Origin: an uncultured Eubacteriales bacterium
GTDB taxonomy: Bacteria; Bacillota; Clostridia; Christensenellales; Aristaeellaceae
Reading direction: 5' to 3'
DNA length: 64,000 nt
Assembly (NCBI GenBank): GCA_902800625.1
Contig: CADCFG010000002.1
Span: 62,001-126,000, forward strand
Part shown: positions 16,377-25,112 of the stretch, in pieces
Position numbering within the stretch: position 1 is the stretch's first letter
Layout of the letters: each line of letters opens with the position of its first letter
Translations under genes and position numbers: made by a program
Notes under the pieces: model-generated
Database searches by the model: none
Seen by the model: only the letters and a program-made list of their open reading frames with translations
Told to the model about the DNA's origin: nothing

Positions 16377-17342
16377 ATGTCCACGAAAAATGAAGTGCTC
16401 AGGACGCTGATGGGCGAGAGCGCGGCGCTGTCCGGCGAACGCCTGGCCCGGCGGCTGGGGGTCAGCCGAAATTCCGTCTGGAAGGCCATCGAACAGCTGC
16501 GCCAGGAGGGCTATGAGATCGAGGCGGCCACGAACCGGGGCTATCGCCTGGTGTCCGCGCCGAACCGGATCAGCGTGCCCGAGATCGAGCAGTATCTCAC
16601 GGCGAAGACCATCGGCGCGCGGATGGAGCTCCACCCGCTGCTGGATTCCAGCAACAACCGGGCAAAGGCGCTGGCGGCCAACGGCGCGCCACACGGCTAT
16701 CTGGTGATCGCCGAGAGCCAGTCCGGCGGCAAGGGCCGCATGGGCCGCTCCTTCTTCTCGCCGGAGCATTCCGGGGTGTATATCACCTATATTCTGCGCC
16801 CGCAGATGCTGGCGGAGAAGGCCGTGATGATCACCAGCCTGGCGGCGGTGGCCGTGGCCCGGGCCATCGAGGCGCTGGCCGACGTGGATGTGAAGATCAA
16901 GTGGGTCAATGACCTGTACATCAATGACCGAAAGGCCTGCGGCATCCTCTGCGAAGCCAGCATGGACTTTGAGTCCGGCGGACTGGAGTACGCCGTGCTG
17001 GGCATCGGCATCAATGTCACCCGGATGGCGTTCCCGCCGGAGCTTGCGGACATCGCCACCTCCATTGAGAACGAGTGCGGCAAACCCGTGTCCAGGAGCC
17101 GCCTGATCGCGGAGATCTCCAACCAGCTGGAGGCCCTGTACGACCAGCTGGGAACGGGGGCGTTCATGATCGAGAGCCGCGCACGCAGCAATGTGATTGG
17201 CCGGGACGTGACCGTCATCCGGGGCAGTGAACGCTTCGACGCCCACGCCGTGGACATCGACGACGCGGGCCGCCTGGTGATCCGCACCGCGGAGGGCGTC
17301 AGCCGCGTCGGCTCCGGGGAGATCAGTTTGAAATTGAAATGA
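16377..17342 (+). CDS. birA: Biotin--protein ligase / biotin repressor BirA
   Basis: Attaches biotin to acetyl-CoA carboxylase and related carriers and, with its DNA-binding domain, represses biotin genes. The 321-residue protein has an N-terminal winged helix (LSGERLARRLGVSRNSVWKAIEQL), the biotin-binding GKGRMGRSF (about residues 120-128), KWVNDLY (about 178-184) and the C-terminal SH3-like domain. It is 12 bp upstream of bioY, so uptake and ligation are in one operon, and feedback by BirA is likely. Confidence 0.95.
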   Translation: MSTKNEVLRTLMGESAALSGERLARRLGVSRNSVWKAIEQLRQEGYEIEAATNRGYRLVSAPNRISVPEIEQYLTAKTIGARMELHPLLDSSNNRAKALAANGAPHGYLVIAESQSGGKGRMGRSFFSPEHSGVYITYILRPQMLAEKAVMITSLAAVAVARAIEALADVDVKIKWVNDLYINDRKACGILCEASMDFESGGLEYAVLGIGINVTRMAFPPELADIATSIENECGKPVSRSRLIAEISNQLEALYDQLGTGAFMIESRARSNVIGRDVTVIRGSERFDAHAVDIDDAGRLVIRTAEGVSRVGSGEISLKLK

Positions 17343-17354
17343 GGTATCAATGAT

Positions 17355-17882
17355 ATGAAAACCAAGGATATGACCATCATTGCGGTGATGGCCGCGCTGA
17401 TCTGCGTGGCCGGGCCGCTGAGCATCGCCGCTGGCCCCATCCCACTGTCTCTGGCGAGCTTCGCCGTGTATCTGGCCGGCGCGGTGCTGGGCGCGAAGCG
17501 CGGCCCGCTGGCCGTGGCCATCTACCTGCTCATCGGCATGGTGGGCGTGCCGGTGTTCTCCGGCTTCTCGGGCGGCATCCAGAAGCTGGCCAGCGTCACC
17601 GGCGGCTATCTGATCGGCTACCTGCCCTGCGCGTGGCTAACGGGCCTGGCTGTGAAGCCCGAGCAGACGGAGGCACAGCCCAAGTGGAAGCTGCCCGCCA
17701 TGATGGTGGCCGGCACCGCTGTGCTCTACATCGTCGGCACGGCCTGGTTCATGATCCAGACCAGGAACAGCCTCGCTGCGTCCATGGGCATGTGCGTGGT
17801 GCCGTTCCTGCCGGGCGACGCCATCAAGATCGTGGCCGCCGCTCTTCTGGCCTGGCCGATCAGGAAGGCGATATACAGATAA
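17355..17882 (+). CDS. bioY: Biotin transporter S component BioY
   Basis: Membrane subunit for biotin uptake, working with an ECF energy-coupling module encoded elsewhere. The 175-residue protein has about six hydrophobic helices and the BioY-type stretches PIPLSLASFAVYLAG, GAKRGPLAVAIYLLIGMVG and the GG-rich GGIQKLASVTGGYLIGY. It sits directly after birA, which fits the role. No biotin synthesis genes are visible, so this strain may rely on uptake. Confidence 0.94.
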   Translation: MKTKDMTIIAVMAALICVAGPLSIAAGPIPLSLASFAVYLAGAVLGAKRGPLAVAIYLLIGMVGVPVFSGFSGGIQKLASVTGGYLIGYLPCAWLTGLAVKPEQTEAQPKWKLPAMMVAGTAVLYIVGTAWFMIQTRNSLAASMGMCVVPFLPGDAIKIVAAALLAWPIRKAIYR

Positions 17883-17944
17883 TCACATTGGAATATCGCA
17901 CTTGACGATTGCCGGATTCCCTGTAATTTGACATGAGAGCAAAA

Positions 17945-18022
17945 TGTACAGATCCTTCGCTTTGCTCGGGATGACACCGAACCAAACCCCTGTCATCCTG
18001 AACGAAGTGAAGGATCTGTACA
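17945..18022. repeat. 31-bp imperfect inverted repeat, dispersed intergenic family
   Basis: Arms 17945-17975 and 17992-18022 match with four mismatches. It lies between the convergent bioY and hemolysin III genes and may act as a terminator-like structure. Confidence 0.85.
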
Positions 18023-18063
18023 TATGTTGACGAGCCGCGTTGAGATGGACCTGGAATGCAATG

Positions 18064-18747
18064 CTACAGTACATACAACAGGATGCACAAAAAGTGCAGC
18101 AGGCTGCCGATCACCACGAACACGTGGAAGGCGGAGTGGGCATATCGGCGCTTTCGCCCGACCGCATACAGCACCGCGCCCACCGTGTAGGCCAGACCTC
18201 CGGCCAGCAGAAGCCAGAACCCGGCCTCGCCGATCAGACGCCGCACCGTGCCGATCTTGAACACGATGCACCAGCCCATCAGCAGATAGCAGGCCTGGGA
18301 AAACTTGTCGTACTTTTTCAGGTCGATGGCGTTCAGCGTAATGCCCAGCGCCGCCAGCGCCCAGATCACCCCGAAGATCGTCCAGCCCAGGGCGGGGCTT
18401 TCCTGCCGCAGCGTGCACAGGGCGATGGGGGTATAGGTGCCCGCGATCAGCGCGAATATGCTGCAGTGGTCCAGCACCTGCATCACCCGCTTACCAAACA
18501 GCCGGGGGCTCAATCCGTGGTAGATGCTGGAAATGGCGTACAGAGCCAGCATGCTCACGCCGTAGACCACGCCGCTGACGACAGCCCAGGCGCTGTGATG
18601 GCGGGCGCCGGCGATGGGGCAGAGCACCAGCGCCAGGATGCCCAGCGCGCCGCCCACGATGTGGGTGACCATGTTGGTGATCTCCTCGCCACGGGTGTAA
18701 TCCGGTAGTTTGCGCTGGGCCAGAGGGGTTCGTTTCAAGGGCTTCAC
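18064..18747 (-). CDS. Hemolysin III / TrhA-type seven-helix membrane protein
   Basis: 227 residues with seven predicted membrane helices and the conserved metal-ligand motifs of the PAQR-like family: NMVTHIVGG near residue 25, SSIYHG, VLDHCSIF, and the C-terminal AFHVFVV. Homologues affect membrane fluidity; the toxin name is historical. The start is unsure: GTG 18747 has its ribosome-binding site too close, while TTG 18738 has GGAAGG 8 nt upstream. A strong promoter (18789-18817) drives it. Confidence 0.9.
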   Translation of the reverse strand: MKPLKRTPLAQRKLPDYTRGEEITNMVTHIVGGALGILALVLCPIAGARHHSAWAVVSGVVYGVSMLALYAISSIYHGLSPRLFGKRVMQVLDHCSIFALIAGTYTPIALCTLRQESPALGWTIFGVIWALAALGITLNAIDLKKYDKFSQACYLLMGWCIVFKIGTVRRLIGEAGFWLLLAGGLAYTVGAVLYAVGRKRRYAHSAFHVFVVIGSLLHFLCILLYVL

Positions 18748-18788
18748 CTTCCGTCAAAGAAATAACATATAATCTGGTATTGAATACT

Positions 18789-18817
18789 ATATTACACCAT
18801 ATCAGTGAATATGTCAA
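18789..18817 (-). promoter_or_regulatory. Promoter of the hemolysin III-type gene
   Basis: TTGACA (18812-18817), 17-bp spacer, TAATAT (18789-18794), minus strand. Confidence 0.8.
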
Positions 18818-18827
18818 TAGAACCGCT

Positions 18828-18863
18828 AAAAAACCGCCCCGAACCTCCATTGAGGCCGGGGCG
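18828..18863 (-). terminator. Terminator of the secreted-protein gene
   Basis: CGCCCCG/CGGGGCG stem (18835-18863) with a minus-strand T-run at 18828-18833. It ends just before the -35 of the next promoter. Confidence 0.85.
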
Positions 18864-18876
18864 ATCATCTGCCGGA

Positions 18877-19584
18877 TCAGGTCTTTCTCATGTCGTCGTC
18901 TTTGGGCTTCTCGGTGGGCAGGGGCTCCGTGTGGCGCTCCTCGCCTTCGCCGATGGTGAAGCGGAAGGGCGTATCGGAGATCTCAAACACGTCCTGTGCC
19001 TCGCCGGTGGCCATGTCCAGCGCGACCAGTGTGGCGGAGAGGCTGCCGGAGAAGGTGGTGGCGCCGTCGATCTCATAGATGTCGTCGATGGCGATGGCGT
19101 AGATGGAATTTTCGGGATACACGGCGCCGTCCATCAGGCTGGAGAAATAGTAGGTCTCCTGCTGGGTCTGTACGTCCGACACGATCAGCACCACGCTGCT
19201 CTCTTCGCTGGTCAGCGCAGAATAGTCAGGGGTGATCACCATGCCGGGCTTGGCCGTGTCCGGAAAGATCATGTACAGCTCGTAGAGCTTCGTGTTGTCC
19301 GCCGAATAGGCGTAGAACGAGGCCTGAACCTGCCCGTTCGCGATGGAGGAATACTGGGCGGAGGGGTCGAAGCCCAGCGTCACGCGCTCGCCGTCGATCT
19401 CAAGCTCGATGGACTCGCCCGTGGCCTGCTCCCGATTGGGCAGCTCCTGAGGCAGCTCCTGTTCCGGCTCCACGGGGATCGTCTCCACGGGCGGCTCCGG
19501 CGCAGTTTCGCTGTCGGTCCATTCCGCCATCGCCGGTGCCAGTGCCAGCAGTGCGATTATGATCAGTGCGATCAGCTTTTTCAT
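18877..19584 (-). CDS. Secreted protein of unknown function
   Basis: 235 residues. There is a clear signal peptide (KKLIALIIIALLALAPAMA, residues 2-20), then a Pro/Glu-rich linker to about residue 50 and a beta-rich domain (about 55-200) ending in a charged tail. I recognise no family. AAGGAG precedes the ATG. It stands alone between the tRNA operon and the hemolysin III gene, with its own terminator. Confidence 0.7.
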   Translation of the reverse strand: MKKLIALIIIALLALAPAMAEWTDSETAPEPPVETIPVEPEQELPQELPNREQATGESIELEIDGERVTLGFDPSAQYSSIANGQVQASFYAYSADNTKLYELYMIFPDTAKPGMVITPDYSALTSEESSVVLIVSDVQTQQETYYFSSLMDGAVYPENSIYAIAIDDIYEIDGATTFSGSLSATLVALDMATGEAQDVFEISDTPFRFTIGEGEERHTEPLPTEKPKDDDMRKT

Positions 19585-19750
19585 GGCAGCTCCTTCGGCG
19601 CGCTCAGCGCACCCGCAAATCGTATTATATGCCTATTTTAGCGTCAAGGGGCCGGGTTGTCAAGAAAAATGCGCTGGAGCTGGCCGGCCGTCCGCCATGC
19701 GACAGGCATAAAAAAACACCGGCACTTCCGAGCCGGGAAGATCCGGTGTC

Positions 19751-19826
19751 TGGTGACCCATTGGAGATTCGAACTCCAGACACCCTGATTAAAAGTCAGG
19801 TGCTCTACCGACTGAGCTAATGGGTC
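19751..19826 (-). tRNA. tRNA-Lys (anticodon TTT)
   Basis: Cloverleaf with acceptor GACCCAT/ATGGGTC, anticodon loop CTTTTAA and encoded CCA (19751-19753). Last of four tRNAs in one minus-strand operon. Confidence 0.97.
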
Positions 19827-19830
19827 GCGT

Positions 19831-19905
19831 TGGCTGGGGCGGCAGGGGTCGAACCTGCGAATGCGGGAGTCAAAGTCCCGTGCCTTACCGCTTGGCTACG
19901 CCCCA
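19831..19905 (-). tRNA. tRNA-Gln (anticodon TTG)
   Basis: Acceptor TGGGGCG/CGCCCCA, anticodon loop CTTTGAC, encoded CCA. Third gene of the operon. Confidence 0.96.
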
Positions 19906-19933
19906 TTAGAGCGCCGCACCAATTTAAAAAGAA

Positions 19934-20011
19934 TGGGGTGGGTAGTGGGGCTCGAACCCACGACCTCCAGGGCCACAACCTGGCACTCTGACCAACTGAG
20001 CTATACCCACC
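19934..20011 (-). tRNA. tRNA-His (anticodon GTG)
   Basis: Anticodon loop TTGTGGC. An extra G at position -1 paired with C73 extends the acceptor stem to 8 bp, as required for tRNA-His. CCA is encoded at 19934-19936. This is the ligand expected for the hisS T-box. Confidence 0.97.
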
Positions 20012-20018
20012 ATAAAAC

Positions 20019-20095
<77 letters not shown>

Positions 20096-20139
20096 AATCT
20101 TCCACGCGAGCGGAGAACTGTTCCCGCCGACATTTATGT

Positions 20140-20168
20140 ATTATAGCATTTTTGGCCCGTTTTGTCTA
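20140..20168 (-). promoter_or_regulatory. Promoter of the tRNA operon
   Basis: TAGACA (20163-20168), 17-bp spacer, TATAAT (20140-20145), minus strand. Confidence 0.75.
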
Positions 20169-20240
20169 TAGATCGGAGCAAATAAACCAACATTTTACCT
20201 TTGTGTGCTATGATATCCGGCAGAAGGGAGGCGACGGGCC

Positions 20241-21539
20241 GTGCTCAGGTTTGAGGGCTTAATTCTGGCGTTGGCGCTGATCCTGTTGGGTACGGCCCGG
20301 GCCGAGGGACCGGTTTGCGTGCCGGTGAACGGCGTCGCCTGCCTGGTGGACGAAGGCGGGAATGCGATCCTTGATGGCTTTGAGGACGCTTTCACCGTGA
20401 GGGATGGCGCGCTGTATGCCGCGGGAAAGCGCGGAAATTATCGCCTCTATGACGCCGCCGGGAACGCCCTGGGCGACGCCGCCTTTGCCATGGTGTACGA
20501 CGCGGGCGACTGCCTGATCTTCCGCCAGGGCAACCTCTACGGCGCCATGGACGACACCGGCGCGGTGATCCTGCCGCCTGAATGGACGCAGCTGGTTTCA
20601 GACGGGGAGGGCGGCTTCCTGGCGCTGGCTTCCGACCCGTTGGACGAGACATCGGACGAGATTCTGCGCGTGGACGCCATGGGTGAGACGACGCCCACCG
20701 GCGTGCACACCAACATCGCGTTTTCGCCCTTGAGGTCCGGCCGCATGGCGGTCCGCGCCGCGAACGGCCGCTATGGGGCGGTGAACCAGCGCGGCGAGCT
20801 GGTCGTCCCCAAGCGCTGGATGGGGCTGTCAGCCTTCGAGGACGGCCTTGCGATCGCCACCGGAGACGCGGGCGCCGGCCTGATCGATGCCCACGGCAGG
20901 GAAGTGGTCGCGGCTGTCTATGACTGGATCGACCGCGGCGACGGTATTATAGCGGTGTTGAGCGAGGACAGAGTGGATGTGTACGCCGCCGACGGCGCGA
21001 CGCTGCTCTACAGTGTCGAAGGAGAGAACCTGGAGGCCGCTGTCGCGGGCGGATGCCTGCTGGTCAGGGACGGAGACGCCTCGAGGCTCTATGACCAGAG
21101 CGGCAATGTGATCGGCGAGTTCGGCCCCTCCTTCGGCTGCGCGCCGGGCCTGGACGGCCAGTTGATCGCCTGGGAGGGCGACTGGGGCGAGCCGTGCGCC
21201 TGGCTGATGGACCGTGACGGCGGCGAAGCTTCAGGTAAATTCCAGCACATACTGCCCCTCTCCGGCGGGCGCTATGCCTTCGCGACGATGAAGGGCGTGG
21301 TGTATCGCAGTGCGGAGCTGGGCCGGGTGCAGACATCCTGGGACTACGACAGCCTGCGCTTCGGCCTGATGGACTCGGAAGGAAGAGAGCTGCTGCCTGC
21401 CGAATACCGGGAGATCCGCGCGTTGGGCGAGGACCGGCTTCTGCTGGTCACGGATGATGAAGTCCGGCTGACGGACGTGGACGGCAGTGCCATCAGGACC
21501 TGGATCATGGCTGAAGCCGAAGCACCCACAGGCGAATGA
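20241..21539 (+). CDS. Secreted WG-repeat-like protein
   Basis: 432 residues with a signal peptide ending near ARA (residue 21). The rest is a chain of about 40-residue beta repeats of the form YGAVNQRGELVVP or YGAMDDTGAVILP, a degenerate WG/KWG pattern. Such proteins are common in gut Clostridia and usually surface-located; the function is unknown. GTG start with GGGAGG upstream. Its last 35 bp overlap the end of the convergent D,D-carboxypeptidase gene. Confidence 0.78.
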   Translation: MLRFEGLILALALILLGTARAEGPVCVPVNGVACLVDEGGNAILDGFEDAFTVRDGALYAAGKRGNYRLYDAAGNALGDAAFAMVYDAGDCLIFRQGNLYGAMDDTGAVILPPEWTQLVSDGEGGFLALASDPLDETSDEILRVDAMGETTPTGVHTNIAFSPLRSGRMAVRAANGRYGAVNQRGELVVPKRWMGLSAFEDGLAIATGDAGAGLIDAHGREVVAAVYDWIDRGDGIIAVLSEDRVDVYAADGATLLYSVEGENLEAAVAGGCLLVRDGDASRLYDQSGNVIGEFGPSFGCAPGLDGQLIAWEGDWGEPCAWLMDRDGGEASGKFQHILPLSGGRYAFATMKGVVYRSAELGRVQTSWDYDSLRFGLMDSEGRELLPAEYREIRALGEDRLLLVTDDEVRLTDVDGSAIRTWIMAEAEAPTGE

Positions 21540-22620
21540 GCCGCTTCAGGGACTGCACAAGGTCCCGCTTTTCCACGACATCCGCCGCCAACAGATCGCA
21601 TTTTGCATAGACGTGTCTGTCCGCCATGAGCGACGCCGTGCCGAGCACGTCCCCGGCCGACACCGGCGCATCCACCGCCTCCGGCAGGTCGAGCTGTGCC
21701 TGCGGCAGCGTGCCCACCGGCACCGCCGCGCGCAGCGTCACCCCGGCAACGACATCCACCGAATCATAAACGCCGCCCCGCACCCGCAGGACGGCGGCTT
21801 TTTCGCCCGTTTTCAGGGCGACCTCCGGCCGGAAATTCTCAAATCCCCAGTCCAGAAGCTGGGTGGCCGTGTCGAACCACGTGGGGCAGTTCAGCACTGC
21901 GCCGATCAGCTCCATGCCGTCCCGCTCCGCGCTGAACACCAGGCAGCGCCCCGCCTTGCCGGTGTAGCCCGTCTTGCCGCCGGTGGCGCCCTCATAGGTC
22001 TTGAGCAGCTTGTTCTTGTTCTCCAGCACCCGGCTGTACTCGTTGCCCACCCAGGGAATCACCTTGCGCTGGGTGGACGTGATGGTGCGGAAATCGCCGT
22101 CCTTCATGGCCTCCCGGAACAGCAGCGCCAGCCCCAGCGCCGAGATCTGGTGCCCGTCCGCGTCCAGCCCGTGGGGATTGACGAAGTGGGCGTCGATGCC
22201 CAGCTCCTTCGCCTTCTCGTTCATCATGTCGGCGAACGCGGGCACGCTTCCGGCGATGTGTTCGGCCACGGCCACGGCGGCGTCGTTGCCGCTGCGCAGC
22301 ATCAGCCCGTAGAGCATGTGTTCCATGCTCAACGTCTCGCCCTCGGACAGGTACAGCGACGTGCCCGTGACCCCATAGGCGTTCTTACCGGCGGTCACCG
22401 GCTCGTCCAGATCGCTGTTCTCCAGCGCCAGCAGCGTGGTCATCACCTTGGTGGTGGAGGCCATTGGGAACATGGCGTTTTCGTTCTGACCGAACAGCAC
22501 CCGGCCCGAGGCCCCGTCGATCAGCACCGCCCCCTTGGCCGCCACGGTGAACGGCTCCGAGGCGCGGGCGGGGAGCACCAGGAGCAGGAACGCGAGCACG
22601 GCAATAAAGCATCTCTTCAT
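21505..22620 (-). CDS. D-alanyl-D-alanine carboxypeptidase (DacF/PBP5 type)
   Basis: Trims the terminal D-Ala from peptidoglycan stem peptides outside the membrane. The 371-residue protein has a signal peptide (residues 1-20) and the three serine-peptidase motifs: ASTTKVM (nucleophile Ser near residue 54), SGND near 111, and KTGYTG near 218. A C-terminal PBP5-type beta domain and a final amphipathic helix (LVQSLKRLIRLWVL) would anchor it to the membrane. The ATG at 22620 has CGGAGG upstream. It follows DUF1836 on the minus strand, separated by a terminator. Confidence 0.93.
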   Translation of the reverse strand: MKRCFIAVLAFLLLVLPARASEPFTVAAKGAVLIDGASGRVLFGQNENAMFPMASTTKVMTTLLALENSDLDEPVTAGKNAYGVTGTSLYLSEGETLSMEHMLYGLMLRSGNDAAVAVAEHIAGSVPAFADMMNEKAKELGIDAHFVNPHGLDADGHQISALGLALLFREAMKDGDFRTITSTQRKVIPWVGNEYSRVLENKNKLLKTYEGATGGKTGYTGKAGRCLVFSAERDGMELIGAVLNCPTWFDTATQLLDWGFENFRPEVALKTGEKAAVLRVRGGVYDSVDVVAGVTLRAAVPVGTLPQAQLDLPEAVDAPVSAGDVLGTASLMADRHVYAKCDLLAADVVEKRDLVQSLKRLIRLWVLRLQP

Positions 22621-22639
22621 AGCAATCCTCCGAACGGAA

Positions 22640-22679
22640 AAGCCCGGACAGTTTCTCTCGTAAGAAATTGCCCGGGCTT
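22640..22679 (-). terminator. Terminator between DUF1836 and the carboxypeptidase gene
   Basis: A long stem of about 17 bp with two mismatches (outer arms AAGCCCGG/CCGGGCTT), followed by TTTT on the minus strand. Confidence 0.75.
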
Positions 22680-22709
22680 GTTTCTGTTGGGAGGATATGC
22701 GGCTTTGAC

Positions 22710-23204
22710 CTATTGTTGAACCTCGCTCTTCAGTGCCGCGGCGCAGCCGGCGGAATAGCCGCAGGCCAGTATGGCGAAATCCAGCGCGGTCTGGGGCGCG
22801 GAGACCGTGCCCTCGCCGCACATGCTGCGGATCACGTCGGTGAAGCGGCGGCTGAACGCGGCGTAGAGCCCCTCCACCGTCTCGCTCTCCTTCAGCGCCA
22901 GCATCCTTCGGATGTCCTCCATGCTGCTGGTCTGCTTCAGCGCCACGATCATGGTCAAAAGCGCGATCTGCTCCCGGCTGTACTTCTTGCCGGTGGGGCG
23001 GGGGATCAGCTTGCTCTTGACGTAGTTGTTGATCATCGAGGGCGACAGGTAGCCGTGGATGTCCTCGCCGTACAGGGGCTCATACATCCTCGTGATGAAG
23101 GTGACCACCTGGTCCATGTACAGTCCCAGGTCCGGGATCTGTTCCCACTCCACGGGGCGATAGCGCTGGATGGCCCCCAGGGCGTTCATCATTTCGCTGT
23201 TCAT
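22710..23204 (-). CDS. DUF1836 protein with MerR-like helix-turn-helix
   Basis: A 164-residue probable transcription regulator. The middle segment (GYLSPSMINNYVKSKLIPRP, about residues 51-70) resembles the DNA-binding part of MerR proteins, and KKYSREQIALLTMIVALKQ continues the family pattern. Target genes are unknown. AGGAGG lies 6 nt before the ATG, and the gene starts 10 bp after the NFACT stop, so the two form an operon. Confidence 0.85.
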   Translation of the reverse strand: MNSEMMNALGAIQRYRPVEWEQIPDLGLYMDQVVTFITRMYEPLYGEDIHGYLSPSMINNYVKSKLIPRPTGKKYSREQIALLTMIVALKQTSSMEDIRRMLALKESETVEGLYAAFSRRFTDVIRSMCGEGTVSAPQTALDFAILACGYSAGCAAALKSEVQQ

Positions 23205-23214
23205 GCCGCGCCTC

Positions 23215-24939
23215 CTATAGCTCGCTTGTCTCCCGCGCGGGCTCCACGTAGAGCGTGCGCTGGTTGGTGTAGATCACAAACCCGGGCTTGGCGCCGCCGG
23301 GCTTCTTCACGTATCGACGCAGGGTGTAGTCCACCGGCACCCGGGAGCTGGCCTTGCCCTTGGAATACAGGGCTGCCAGCCGCGCCGCGAACAGGATCGT
23401 CTCCTCGTCCGGCGCCTCGCCCACGATGATCACGTGGGAACCGGGCATGTCCTTGGCGTGCAGCCACACCTCGTTCGGCTGGGCCGTGCCGGTCAGCTTG
23501 TCGTTCTGCAGGTTGTTCTTGCCCACCAGGATCGTCCGGCCGGAGGGCGCGGTGAACTTCATGGGCTTCGACGGAGGCAGCTGCTTCATCTGCCTCCGGC
23601 TGCGGTTGGCCCGCACGTAGCCCAGCTTCTCCAGCTCCTCCCGCAGCTCGAACAGTTCCGCCTCCTCCTGGCACTTGTCCAGGTTGTCCATCTGGCCCTC
23701 CAGATAGTCCAGCTCCGCCGAGGTCTTCTCGATCTGCTCCGCCGCCAGGGTCTGGGCGTTGCGGGCCTTCTGGTACAGCTTGAAGTACTTCTGGGCGTTC
23801 TGGCCGGGGGACAGCTTTTCGTCCAGTTCCACCTTCAGCATCGGCATGTCCGGCTCGTAGTAGTTGGGCACCTCCACCGATTTCGCGCCCTTCTGCGCCA
23901 GGTGCATATTCGCCGTCAGCAGCTCGCCCTTCAGTCGGTATTCCTCCATCCGCTGGCTGCCCAGAAGCGCCTCGTTCTGCAGCGCCAGCTTCCGCTCGCA
24001 GCGCTCGATGTTCTTCTTCAGCGTGCGGTGCAGCGCGGCGCTCTTCTGCTTGATGCGCTCGGCCATGTCCCGCCCGCGGTAGAAGGCGTCCAGCGCCTCG
24101 GAGATGGTGGGGTAGGGCTCGGCATTCAGATGGGCGCGGCTGAGGTAGGGGAAGGCCACGGCGTCCACCGGTGCGCCTTCCTCATTGAACAGGATCGCCG
24201 GGGCGATGCTCTGGGGGATGCGGCGCAGGCTGTCCGCGATGCTTTCACAGGCGGCGCGCAGGTCGATCTCGTCCGAATGGGCGTCCTCGCTGCCGGTGGC
24301 GCGGAAGGCCAGTTCCCTCGCCGTCTGGGCGGACATTCCGGAGATGCTTCCCGCGATCAGCTTGTGGAGCGGCCCGGATTTCCCGGCCAGCGCCTCGTGC
24401 AGCGCGTCCGCTTCCACCCGGTCATAGGGGATCTTGCCGTGGGCCGGGGGCAGCTCGTAGCGCAGCCCGGGCAGCACCTCGCGCACGGAGGAAATGGCCT
24501 CGGTGACGCGCCGGGCGCTGTCGATGATCCGCCCGTCGCCGCCCACGAAGATCAGGTTCGAGTGCTTGCCCATGAACTCGCAGATCAGCTTCTTGCGGGC
24601 CCTGTCGCCCAACTCGTCGAAGTGCTCGATCTCGATCTCAAGGATTCGGTCGCTCTCCACGGCCCTTATGCCCACGATGCGCCCGCCGGTGATGTGCTTG
24701 CGCATCAGCATGCACAGCGCCGGGGGCTCCAGCGGGTTGTTCTTGTGGGTGGTGGTCAGGTGGGCTCGGGCGCAGTTGGCCGTGGCCGACAGCAGCAGCT
24801 GGCGGTTCGTGCCGCCGCTTCGGATGGTCAGCACGATCTCGTCCCGCTCCGGCTGGATGATCTTGTTCACGCGCCCGCCCGTCAGCACCGCGTCCAGCTC
24901 CCGGGCCACCAGGCCCAATGTCAGTCCGTCCAGGGGCAT
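23215..24939 (-). CDS. rqcH: NFACT-family ribosome quality control factor (RqcH homologue / fibronectin-binding protein A)
   Basis: RqcH binds stalled 50S subunits and adds C-terminal alanine tails that mark nascent chains for degradation; older names call it fibronectin-binding. The 574-residue protein shows the NFACT-N domain (GGRVNKIIQPERDEIVLTIR, MLMRKHITGG), helix-hairpin-helix region, a long coiled coil (about 310-450), and the NFACT-R domain (GRTILVGKNNLQND, then LHAKDMPGSHVII). The ATG at 24939 has GGAGG 8 nt upstream. Its promoter shares a palindromic -35 with the divergent gerM operon. Confidence 0.93.
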   Translation of the reverse strand: MPLDGLTLGLVARELDAVLTGGRVNKIIQPERDEIVLTIRSGGTNRQLLLSATANCARAHLTTTHKNNPLEPPALCMLMRKHITGGRIVGIRAVESDRILEIEIEHFDELGDRARKKLICEFMGKHSNLIFVGGDGRIIDSARRVTEAISSVREVLPGLRYELPPAHGKIPYDRVEADALHEALAGKSGPLHKLIAGSISGMSAQTARELAFRATGSEDAHSDEIDLRAACESIADSLRRIPQSIAPAILFNEEGAPVDAVAFPYLSRAHLNAEPYPTISEALDAFYRGRDMAERIKQKSAALHRTLKKNIERCERKLALQNEALLGSQRMEEYRLKGELLTANMHLAQKGAKSVEVPNYYEPDMPMLKVELDEKLSPGQNAQKYFKLYQKARNAQTLAAEQIEKTSAELDYLEGQMDNLDKCQEEAELFELREELEKLGYVRANRSRRQMKQLPPSKPMKFTAPSGRTILVGKNNLQNDKLTGTAQPNEVWLHAKDMPGSHVIIVGEAPDEETILFAARLAALYSKGKASSRVPVDYTLRRYVKKPGGAKPGFVIYTNQRTLYVEPARETSEL

Positions 24940-24979
24940 ATCCAATCCTCCAAATGAGTTGAACTCGTTTTCATTACCA

Positions 24980-25008
24980 ATTATAAACCTTTTCTGTCGA
25001 TTGCGCAA
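24980..25008 (-). promoter_or_regulatory. NFACT promoter (divergent, shared -35 palindrome)
   Basis: Minus-strand TTGCGC (25003-25008), 17-bp spacer, TATAAT (24980-24985). The -35 lies in the palindrome TTGCGCAA (25001-25008). Confidence 0.75.
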
Positions 25009-25029
25009 CCCGATTATTTATGATAGAAT
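25001..25029 (+). promoter_or_regulatory. gerM-operon promoter (divergent, shared -35 palindrome)
   Basis: TTGCGC (25001-25006), 17-bp spacer, TAGAAT (25024-25029). It overlaps the -35 of the NFACT promoter, so the two should compete for polymerase. Confidence 0.65.
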
Positions 25030-25112
25030 GGTGTGGAGCGATTTCCCGCCGCATACCTTCCGCCATCCGGGAATACATTGAACCGAAATGGATGACGCAA
25101 GGAGGGTTCCAC

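Noticed and set aside
18064..18747. Hemolysin III-type protein, and TlyA at 49226-50038, as toxins
   Set aside because: Both names are historical; the sequences match a membrane-homeostasis protein and an rRNA methyltransferase.
23434..24957. A 507-codon plus-strand frame opposite the NFACT gene
   Set aside because: Same reason; frames of this kind occur opposite almost every long gene here.
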